Shown here in pieces: positions 1 to 5,023 of a DNA stretch of 5,553 bases. The stretch spans positions 1 through 5,553 of the forward strand of contig JADHOU010000110.1 in NCBI GenBank assembly GCA_016778825.1, written 5' to 3'. This DNA is from Candidatus Puniceispirillum sp. Its GTDB lineage: Bacteria; Pseudomonadota; Alphaproteobacteria; Puniceispirillales; Puniceispirillaceae. Below the pieces are notes generated by a model. That model did not search any database and had not been told where the DNA came from. It saw nothing but the letters and a program-made list of their open reading frames with translations. The position numbers and the translations under genes are program-made. How positions within the stretch are numbered: the stretch's first letter is position 1; the number at the start of each line of letters is the position of its first letter.

Positions 1-554
1 AATTTGAATTGGTGGATATTCAAGAAAAGCTTGGCACCACCTTTATTGTTGTGACCCATGATCAAGAAGAAGCGATGACGCTGGCAGGCCGCATTGGCAT
101 TATGGATGCTGGCCAGCTGGTTCAGGTGGATGCGCCGCGCCGTTTATATGAACGTCCAAAAAGCAGTTTTGTTGCCGATTTTCTTGGCACGATCAGCTTT
201 GTTGATGCGGTGGTTGCCAGCCGCGATAAAACCAGCATCACCATTGGCGGTGATCTGAATATCTGCGCTGCGTGTGATGATGATTTGCCGGTTGGCGCGG
301 CAGTCAAATTGGCAATTCGGCCAGAAAAGATTTATCTAAGCCGGACAAAAAGCTGCAATGTGAACGAGATCGAGGTCGTTGTAGAAGATCTTGCCTATCT
401 TGGCTTTGCGACAAATTATCGGGTGAAGACAGCATCTGGCCAGATGTTTAAATTGCAGCAGCAGCAAAGGCGCAGCCTTGATGCGCCGCTTAGCTGGGGC
501 GAAACAGGTTATGTGCATTTCGACCCGCAAGATGTCATTGTTCTAAAGGATTAA
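1..554 (+). CDS. potG: Putrescine ABC transporter ATP-binding protein, PotG-like (3' part only)
   Basis: This is the C-terminal part of an ABC importer ATPase, with 183 complete codons (first full codon at base 3) up to TAA at 552-554. The Walker A, signature and Walker B motifs lie upstream of the window. What remains starts just before the switch region. FIVVTHDQEEAM carries the H-loop histidine (codon 57-59), followed by the usual run of Asp-Gly-like turn, Leu-Tyr-Glu-Arg-Pro and Phe-Val-Ala-Asp-Phe-Leu-Gly found in spermidine/putrescine ATPases. The rest is a TOBE-type regulatory domain with the hallmark AIRPEKI. Near the end, AYLG, SGQ and a WG pair match the E. coli PotG tail as I remember it, which favours PotG over PotA. 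The protein would sit on the cytoplasmic face and power uptake through the two permeases encoded next. The TTG at base 9 is an internal codon, not a start. The family is certain; exact substrate preference is inferred from the neighbours. Confidence 0.92.
   Translation, partial: FELVDIQEKLGTTFIVVTHDQEEAMTLAGRIGIMDAGQLVQVDAPRRLYERPKSSFVADFLGTISFVDAVVASRDKTSITIGGDLNICAACDDDLPVGAAVKLAIRPEKIYLSRTKSCNVNEIEVVVEDLAYLGFATNYRVKTASGQMFKLQQQQRRSLDAPLSWGETGYVHFDPQDVIVLKD
545..550 (+). promoter_or_regulatory. Ribosome binding site deciding the potH start
   Basis: AAAGGA lies inside the last codons of potG. It is 3 bases before the ATG at 554 and 6 bases before the ATG at 557. Normal Shine-Dalgarno spacing favours 557. 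The ATG at 554 would overlap the potG stop (TAATG) and cannot be excluded. The choice changes the protein by one methionine only. Confidence 0.55.
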
Positions 555-556
555 TG

Positions 557-1507
557 ATGGTTCGCGGCATGGGGAAATATCTTGTTAATCTGCCAGCGGT
601 CACCGGCCGGCGGCTGGTGATTGCCCTGCCCTTGATTTGGCTTGCCGTGTTCTTTTTTCTGCCGCTTGTTGAAACCTTGCAAGTATCCTTTACGTCGCCA
701 CGCCGCGGTATTCCGCCTTATGAACCCTTATGGGGCATTGGTGATGATGGGTTTTTTACCAATTTCACCACCGGTAATTATGCGCTTTTGCTGCAATATT
801 GGTCTGATTATTTTGGTCCGGCTCTCAACAGTATAAAGCTGGCATTTTTCTCAACGCTTGTTTGTCTGCTATTTGCCTATCCGATGGCATGGTGGATTGC
901 GCGAAGCAATGAAAAATGGCGGACAATCTTGCTGGTGCTAGTGATGTTGCCGTTCTGGACGTCAAGCTTGCTGCGAATCTATGCCCTGATTGGCTTGCTG
1001 AATCCGAATGGATTTATCAATGCTGCCGGATTATGGCTAGGGCTGATTGATGCCCCCATCCAGATGATGCAGACCGATTTTTCGATTTATATGGGAATGG
1101 TGCTGACTTATTTGCCGTTGATGATTTTACCGCTTTATGCGGTGATGGTTCGGCTTGATGCTGATTTGCTTGATGCCGCTGCTGATCTTGGCGGATCAGG
1201 TGTACAGATTTTTAGAACCATCATTCTGCCATTAACCTTGCCTGGCATCATTGCTGGCAGCCTTCTTGTTTTCATTCCGGCGGTTGGCGAATTTGTCATT
1301 CCGGCATTGCTTGGCGGGCCGGATCAATTGATGATGGGCAAAGTGTTATGGACCGAATTTTTTCGGAACCGCGACTGGCCGGTGGCATCGGCAATTGCGA
1401 TGCTGCTTTTGGCGATTTTGACCGTTCCGATTATCTATGCTCGCTATCAAGACGGGCGTGATGCGGTGGCTGAAACACCCAATCCAAAGCAGGCGGAGGC
1501 AGGCTGA
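557..1507 (+). CDS. potH: Putrescine ABC transporter permease, PotH-like
   Basis: This is an inner-membrane permease subunit of a putrescine importer, 316 aa from ATG 557 (317 from 554), about the length of E. coli PotH. Hydrophobic segments lie near residues 20-43, 92-114, 122-147, 174-199, 230-250 and 277-297, giving the six-helix plan of this family. The cytoplasmic EAA coupling loop, which docks on the ATPase, is visible as D-A-A-A-D-L-G near 207-213 ending in I-I-L-P near 223-226. Strongly PotH-like stretches are GRRLVIALPLIWL near the N-terminus, IPPYEPL, the block VFIPAVGEFVIPALLGGPD (239-257) and FFRNRDWPVASA. These match PotH better than PotB, in my recollection. It sits between potG and potI with junctions of a base or two, so the three are almost certainly co-transcribed and translationally coupled. 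Nothing looks damaged. Confidence 0.95.
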   Translation: MVRGMGKYLVNLPAVTGRRLVIALPLIWLAVFFFLPLVETLQVSFTSPRRGIPPYEPLWGIGDDGFFTNFTTGNYALLLQYWSDYFGPALNSIKLAFFSTLVCLLFAYPMAWWIARSNEKWRTILLVLVMLPFWTSSLLRIYALIGLLNPNGFINAAGLWLGLIDAPIQMMQTDFSIYMGMVLTYLPLMILPLYAVMVRLDADLLDAAADLGGSGVQIFRTIILPLTLPGIIAGSLLVFIPAVGEFVIPALLGGPDQLMMGKVLWTEFFRNRDWPVASAIAMLLLAILTVPIIYARYQDGRDAVAETPNPKQAEAG

Positions 1508-2322
1508 TGGGGCGGATGAACGGGCTGGTTCTATCGCTTGGCGCGCTGGGTTTTGGCATTTTATATCTGCCAATTATTATCATGGTTATTTTCAGTTTTA
1601 ATGCTGGCAAACTGGTTTCGGTTTGGTCGGGTGCCTCGCTGAAATGGTATGCAGGCTTGCTTGAAAATGACCAGCTTTTATCGGCCTTTGGCACGTCCTT
1701 GCTCATTGCGGTATGGGCGGCAACAATCGCCACGATTTTTGGCATCTGTATTGCGCTTGCCTTTGTCCGTTTTGGCAATTTCAGATCGCGTCTTGCGCTG
1801 AGCGCCATTGCCAGTGCGCCTTTGGTGATGCCAGAAATTGTCACTGGCTTGTCGATGCTGTTGCTGTTTATTTCAATGGAAAGCCTGTTTGGATGGCCGT
1901 CTGGACGCGGTGTCGATACGATTATCATAGCGCATGCCACCTTTGGAATGTGTTTTGCCGCAGTGGTGATTCAGGCGCGGCTTCGTGATTTTGACATGGC
2001 GATTGAAGAAGCCGCAGCCGATCTTGGCGCAACCCAGCCCTTTATCTTTTTATCAATCACATTGCCAGTGATTGCGCCAGCGGTTGTGGCAGCATGGTTG
2101 CTTGCCTTTACGCTTAGTTTCGATGACCTAGTGATTGCCAGCTTTGTCAGTGGTCCGGGAAGCTCTACCTTGCCGATTGTGATATTTTCCAAAGTCAGGC
2201 TTGGTGTGACGCCTGAAATTAACGCACTTGCAACAGTGATGATTGTTGTTGTTGCCGCGTCGGTGATCGGTGCAAGCTGGGCGATACGCCGCCGGTTATC
2301 CAGCCGAGACCAAAACCAGTAA
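1507..2322 (+). CDS. potI: Putrescine ABC transporter permease, PotI-like
   Basis: This is the second inner-membrane permease subunit, 271 aa, pairing with PotH to form the putrescine channel. The start ATG overlaps the potH stop by one base (TGATG). It follows a good GGAGG at 1495-1499 with 7-base spacing, which supports this start over the ATG three codons later. A first hydrophobic helix spans about residues 6-29, followed by FSFNAGKLVSVW, a typical PotI/PotC segment. Further membrane segments lie near 62-86, 97-121, 137-157, 186-204 and 238-260. The EAA loop is textbook: E-E-A-A-A-D-L-G-A at 167-175 ending I-T-L-P at 184-187. The motif FDDLVIASFVSGPGSSTLP (205-223) and PEINALAT (236-243) are diagnostic of PotI/PotC proteins. 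The C-terminus is short and basic. Genes further downstream are separated by a 115-base gap, so this may be the last gene of the transporter transcript. Confidence 0.95.
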   Translation: MGRMNGLVLSLGALGFGILYLPIIIMVIFSFNAGKLVSVWSGASLKWYAGLLENDQLLSAFGTSLLIAVWAATIATIFGICIALAFVRFGNFRSRLALSAIASAPLVMPEIVTGLSMLLLFISMESLFGWPSGRGVDTIIIAHATFGMCFAAVVIQARLRDFDMAIEEAAADLGATQPFIFLSITLPVIAPAVVAAWLLAFTLSFDDLVIASFVSGPGSSTLPIVIFSKVRLGVTPEINALATVMIVVVAASVIGASWAIRRRLSSRDQNQ

Positions 2323-2381
2323 TGTGCAAAGATGGTGGCGCTAAGATGCTGGTACGGTGGTGTGGCCGCATTCTATGTTGG

Positions 2382-2406
2382 TTTGCTTTTAGATGTGATA
2401 AGCAAA
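2382..2406. promoter_or_regulatory. Inverted repeat upstream of the agmatinase gene; possible operator
   Basis: In the 115-base gap between potI and the agmatinase gene, TTTGCTT (2382-2388) and AAGCAAA (2400-2406) form a perfect 7-base inverted repeat around 11 bases. It has no GC-rich stem and no clear T-run, so it looks more like a protein-binding site than a terminator. Its right half overlaps TGTGATAAG (2394-2402), which resembles an extended -10 element (TGn plus GATAAG). A transcript from there would begin near 2409 and give a leader of about 29 bases before the ATG at 2438. No good -35 was found. The rest of the gap shows nothing clear. Confidence 0.3.
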
Positions 2407-2426
2407 ATCGGTGCTGTGCCGAATAT

Positions 2427-2430
2427 GGGA
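2427..2430 (+). promoter_or_regulatory. Weak ribosome binding site supporting the agmatinase start at 2438
   Basis: GGGA (within GGGATGA) ends 7 bases before ATG 2438. The in-frame GTG at 2411 lacks a comparable purine-rich site, and the nine residues it would add do not resemble ureohydrolase sequence. The ATG is therefore preferred. Confidence 0.45.
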
Positions 2431-2437
2431 TGAAACA

Positions 2438-3409
2438 ATGACAAAAGCTGTTGGTGATGCGGCATTCCGCATCAAACAAAACAAAGAAACATTGCGCGAA
2501 ATGACCTATGGCGGTGCGCTAAGTTTTGCCCGTCGGCGCTATAGCCGTGATTTTGATGGTGTCGATGTTGTGGTTAGCGGCATTCCCTATGATAGTGCAG
2601 TGACCTATCGATCGGGTTGCCGTTTGGGGCCACGCGCCATTCGCGCCGGCTCGGTGCAGCTTGCCGAATTGGCGCATTTCCCTTTTGGCTTCAATCCGTT
2701 TGACCATTTATCGGTCATTGATTTCGGTGATTGCTTTCTTGATCCACATCATCCCGATACGGTGTTTGACAGCATCACGTATCATGCTGATGCAATCATT
2801 GCGGCGGGGGCGAAAATGCTTAGCCTTGGCGGCGATCATGCCATTGCCTATCCGCTGCTAAAAGCCCATGCCAAAGCCTATGGGCCGATTGCGCTGGTTC
2901 AGTTTGACGCGCATTGCGACACCTGGCCTGATGATGGGGTCGGGTTTGATCATGGAACTATGTTTGCCCGCGCCGTTGCCGAAGGGGTTATTGATGTCAG
3001 CAGATCAACGCAAGTCGGGCTTCGCACCTATAATGACAGTGATCACGGCTTTGAAATTCTGACAAGCCCGTGGGTACATCGCAATGGCATTGATGCGGCG
3101 ATCGAGATTGTGTGCGAGCGCGCCGGTGATGCGCCAGTATATTTGTCCTTTGATATTGATGGTCTTGATCCGGCCTTTGCACCTGGCACTGGAACACCGG
3201 TTGCAGGTGGTCTCGCCAGCTGGCAGGGGCTTGAATTTGTGCGCGGACTTGCGCCGCTTGATTTGATCGGGATGGATATTGTTGAGGTGGCACCAGCCTA
3301 TGATCATGCTGAAATCACCGCCATTGCGGCGGCAAATATGGCATATGATTGGCTGGCCGTTCTGGCGAAGAAAAAGGGCGCATCAACAAAACCGGTTGGC
3401 CGTATCTAG
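2438..3409 (+). CDS. speB: Agmatinase (agmatine ureohydrolase), SpeB-like
   Basis: This is a cytoplasmic manganese enzyme of the arginase/agmatinase family that splits agmatine into putrescine and urea, 323 aa from ATG 2438. All the binuclear metal ligands of the family are present: GGDH (131-134, His134), DAHCD (157-161, Asp157, His159, Asp161) and SFDIDGLDP (237-245, Asp239, Asp241). The substrate-loop signature FDHGTMF (170-176), the PGTGTPVAGG block (249-258) and EVAPAYD (283-289) closely match E. coli SpeB as I remember it. This favours agmatinase over arginase or formiminoglutamase. Guanidinobutyrase or another guanidino-acid ureohydrolase is a less likely alternative. Its position between a putrescine importer and two putrescine-degrading enzymes supports production of putrescine for catabolism. 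It may be read from its own promoter in the preceding gap or through from potGHI. It is tail to tail with the next gene. The N-terminal 15-20 residues before the conserved core are of unknown role. Confidence 0.94.
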   Translation: MTKAVGDAAFRIKQNKETLREMTYGGALSFARRRYSRDFDGVDVVVSGIPYDSAVTYRSGCRLGPRAIRAGSVQLAELAHFPFGFNPFDHLSVIDFGDCFLDPHHPDTVFDSITYHADAIIAAGAKMLSLGGDHAIAYPLLKAHAKAYGPIALVQFDAHCDTWPDDGVGFDHGTMFARAVAEGVIDVSRSTQVGLRTYNDSDHGFEILTSPWVHRNGIDAAIEIVCERAGDAPVYLSFDIDGLDPAFAPGTGTPVAGGLASWQGLEFVRGLAPLDLIGMDIVEVAPAYDHAEITAIAAANMAYDWLAVLAKKKGASTKPVGRI

Positions 3410-3426
3410 CCGCCCCGCACCGGTTT
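3389..3426. terminator. Possible bidirectional terminator between convergent genes
   Basis: AAACCGGT (3389-3396) and ACCGGTTT (3419-3426) can form an 8-base stem around 22 bases. The span covers the end of the agmatinase gene and the 19-base gap to the oxidase stop. A small inner pairing (GGC 3398-3400 with GCC 3409-3411) could tighten the loop. Short A and T runs flank the stem on both sides, so it could act in either direction. However, the T-run is only three bases before an A, and the loop is long, so strength is doubtful. Confidence 0.35.
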
Positions 3427-3428
3427 AT

Positions 3429-4763
3429 CTAGAGGCGAAGATAATCGCGCATCTTGAACCAGCTCATCCCAAGCGCCAAGGCCGGGGTTCGCAAAAATCC
3501 ACCCGGAAATGGCAAATGGCGAAGCTTACTTAAGATGCTGAACAATCGTGATTGCCCCATGATATGGTTGGCAAGAATGGTACCGGCAAGACCGGTTAAT
3601 GCAACGCCATGACCGGAAAATCCCTGCACGAAAAACACCCCGTCACCGGCGGTGCCGAAATGTGGTATCCGATTTACCGTGATGCCAATACGGCCTGACC
3701 AGACCGCGGCTGTTTCGCTTTCGCCAAGTTCGGGAAAGACGTCAACCATGCGTTGTTTCAAATCGTGTTCAACATTGCCAAGATTGACATTTGTATAGCT
3801 GGCACGCCCGCCAAATATCATCCGGCCATCAGCATCAATCCGATAGTAATTCAACGCTGTATTGCAATCGGCAACCGCGGCCCGATGCGGCAGGATATGT
3901 GAAATCAGATTATCCGATAAGGGTGTTGTTGCCAGAACGGATGATGTCACGGGTGCCAACCGGCTGGTCATTTTCCTTGTGCCGATATTTTGCAGATAGG
4001 CATTGCCGCATAACAGCACGAATTTCGCCGTTATCTTTTGCCCATTGGCAAGCGATAATGCCTTGGTGCTAATGCCTTTAGTGCCAGTACCTTTATTGTT
4101 GGTATCATGTCTGGCTATATCGGGTGCCGTAGCAAGCGCGGTGACACCAGCATGTTCGTAAATCCGCGCACCGGTGGCGCTGGCGGCGCGCGCCAGCCCA
4201 TATAGATATTTCAGCGGCTGGATATGCCCGCTATTGGCGTCATGCAATGCGCCAACATAGGCATTTGTGCCAATGTGGCCGGCAAGCGAATCACGATTAT
4301 CCAAAGCGGTTAAATGGTCGTAGCCTTTGGCCTGCCATTCATCGCGCATGGCCAATAATCCCTGCATCTGCCGGTCATGAAGCGCCGCATGAAGATAACC
4401 AAACCGCAAATTACAATCGATTTTATGGCGTTGGACACGCTGGCGAAGCAGATCAACCGCGCGCATGCCTGCATCCCATATCAATTGCGCTTCATCGGCC
4501 GGTAATTGACGACTGATATGGTGAAAATCATTTGACCAGCCCTGACAGACATGACCGCCATTGCGTCCCGAGCCACCGCTGCCGATGACATCAGCTTCAA
4601 CAAGAACGACATCATGCCCGTTCTCGGCAAGGGTCAAGGCTGCCGTCATGCCGGTAAAACCGCCGCCAATAATCGCAATTTCGCAATCAAGATTGCCGGT
4701 GGGTGCCGGAAATTTTGGCTTGTCGGCAATCTCGGCTGCATAGATGGAATTTAGGTCGGTCAT
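3429..4763 (-). CDS. puuB: FAD-dependent oxidase, gamma-glutamylputrescine oxidase (PuuB/OrdL) type
   Basis: This is a DAO-fold flavoprotein of 444 aa, probably cytoplasmic, expected to oxidise gamma-glutamylputrescine to gamma-glutamyl-aminobutyraldehyde, ammonia and peroxide. The FAD-binding Rossmann motif is GGGFTG at 33-38 with its acidic partner Glu56 at the end of strand two. It is followed by the PuuB/OrdL signature GSGRNGGH (64-71). Other matches to E. coli PuuB, from memory, are SGHIQPL (178-184), CGNAYL (252-257), YYRIDADGRMIFGG (306-319), QGFSGHGV (380-387) and the C-terminal LPFPGG (417-422). A 5-residue repeat region (224-238) makes the middle of the protein longer than E. coli PuuB. 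The first ATG is the only sensible start, since the next methionine falls inside the FAD motif. Its ribosome binding site is poor. It is divergent from the aminotransferase gene and convergent with the agmatinase gene. No gamma-glutamylputrescine synthetase is in view, so the substrate is inferred; another amine or amino acid oxidase activity is possible. Confidence 0.85.
   Translation of the reverse strand: MTDLNSIYAAEIADKPKFPAPTGNLDCEIAIIGGGFTGMTAALTLAENGHDVVLVEADVIGSGGSGRNGGHVCQGWSNDFHHISRQLPADEAQLIWDAGMRAVDLLRQRVQRHKIDCNLRFGYLHAALHDRQMQGLLAMRDEWQAKGYDHLTALDNRDSLAGHIGTNAYVGALHDANSGHIQPLKYLYGLARAASATGARIYEHAGVTALATAPDIARHDTNNKGTGTKGISTKALSLANGQKITAKFVLLCGNAYLQNIGTRKMTSRLAPVTSSVLATTPLSDNLISHILPHRAAVADCNTALNYYRIDADGRMIFGGRASYTNVNLGNVEHDLKQRMVDVFPELGESETAAVWSGRIGITVNRIPHFGTAGDGVFFVQGFSGHGVALTGLAGTILANHIMGQSRLFSILSKLRHLPFPGGFLRTPALALGMSWFKMRDYLRL
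4050..4094 (-). repeat. Three degenerate 15-base tandem units inside the oxidase gene
   Basis: Read on the coding (minus) strand, 4094-4080, 4079-4065 and 4064-4050 encode KGTGT, KGIST and KALSL (residues 224-238). Units one and two agree at 11 of 15 bases, and all four differences are transitions. Units two and three share an exact 9-base run, AAGGCATTA, spaced 14 bases apart. The unit length is a multiple of three, so the reading frame is kept. It lies just before the conserved NGQKITAK strand, in what is probably a surface loop. Confidence 0.6.
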
Positions 4764-4781
4764 GATCTCGATTATTGGTTC

Positions 4782-4810
4782 ATTATCAGGCTATGCCTAA
4801 CAGGTGTTTT
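4782..4810 (-). promoter_or_regulatory. Candidate promoter for the oxidase gene
   Basis: On the minus strand, GATAAT (4787-4782) matches five of six bases of the -10 consensus. Seventeen bases upstream is AAAACA (4810-4805), which matches only three of six -35 positions. The spacer contains a short inverted repeat, AGGC-TAT-GCCT (4788-4798), that could bind a regulator. Transcription would begin near 4775, giving a very short leader before ATG 4763. An overlapping alternative is CTGACG (4818-4813) with CATAGC (4795-4790). Both are weak. Confidence 0.25.
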
Positions 4811-4881
4811 CGCGTCAGATTGATTGCGCTTCTTCGATAACGATAGTAGTCTGTGATCGCAAATTGACGCAAGCATGGTCA

Positions 4882-4894
4882 ATGATCTGATCAT
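4882..4894. promoter_or_regulatory. Palindrome ATGATC-T-GATCAT, possible operator
   Basis: This is a perfect inverted repeat with 6-base arms around one central base (4888), in the middle of the divergent region. Its centre is 30 bases, about three helical turns, from that of the larger palindrome at 4908-4928. The arm sequences differ, so they need not bind the same protein. A regulator site is inferred, not shown. Confidence 0.35.
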
Positions 4895-4907
4895 GATTTT
4901 GATAAAG

Positions 4908-4928
4908 GCGGCTGAAATTTTCAGGCGC
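4908..4928. promoter_or_regulatory. 21-base near-perfect palindrome, best operator candidate
   Basis: The core is CTGAAA (4912-4917), a central T (4918) and TTTCAG (4919-4924). One G/G mismatch (4911/4925) is followed by three more pairs, GCG (4908-4910) with CGC (4926-4928). Nine of ten base pairs are therefore symmetric. It lies about 95 bases upstream of the aminotransferase start and 145 bases upstream of the oxidase start. It has no T-run, so a terminator is unlikely. The regulator class is unknown. Confidence 0.45.
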
Positions 4929-5010
4929 GTTTAATTTGCCGGTCATTAACATTCATGTACTTATTTTAAGATGACCAAAACAGTAATGAAAACCCCGATT
5001 GTTCTAGTTT

Positions 5011-5017
5011 GGATGGA
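5011..5017 (+). promoter_or_regulatory. Ribosome binding site deciding the aminotransferase start
   Basis: GGATGGA ends 6 bases before ATG 5024. A second in-frame ATG at 5033 has AGGA only one base before it, which is too close to work. ATG 5024 is therefore the better start. Confidence 0.55.
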
Positions 5018-5023
5018 CATATA

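Larger units (their letters stand above)
4764..5023. promoter_or_regulatory. Divergent intergenic control region (oxidase and aminotransferase)
   Basis: These 260 bases separate two divergently read genes, so both promoters should lie here. No convincing small ORF, tRNA or riboswitch was seen. The region contains an AT-rich stretch before the aminotransferase and several inverted repeats, listed separately. One more, ATTGAC (4863-4868) with GTCAAT (4878-4883) around 9 bases, is of a length that could arise by chance. I could not find a strong sigma-70 promoter for the plus strand. Confidence 0.6.

Noticed and set aside
1431..1940. 169-codon open frame on the minus strand across the potH/potI junction
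   Set aside because: It lies antisense to two strongly conserved permease genes, has a low-complexity composition, and resembles no family I know. It is a shadow of the real coding frames.
2323..2381. Terminator directly after potI
   Set aside because: No GC-rich stem followed by a T-run was found in this stretch, so read-through into the agmatinase gene cannot be excluded.
2411..2437. Nine-codon N-terminal extension of agmatinase from a GTG start
   Set aside because: The GTG has no good ribosome binding site, the added residues do not resemble the family, and ATG 2438 has an acceptably placed GGGA.
2997..3307. Two overlapping minus-strand open frames of about 100 codons within the agmatinase gene
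   Set aside because: They are antisense to conserved catalytic motifs, have no plausible start signals, and their translations look random (rich in Arg, Gln and His).
4936..4967. Plus-strand promoter TTGCCG with a TATTTT-like -10 for the aminotransferase
   Set aside because: The spacing is 20 bases and both hexamers are weak. Shifting to normal spacing leaves no recognisable -10.
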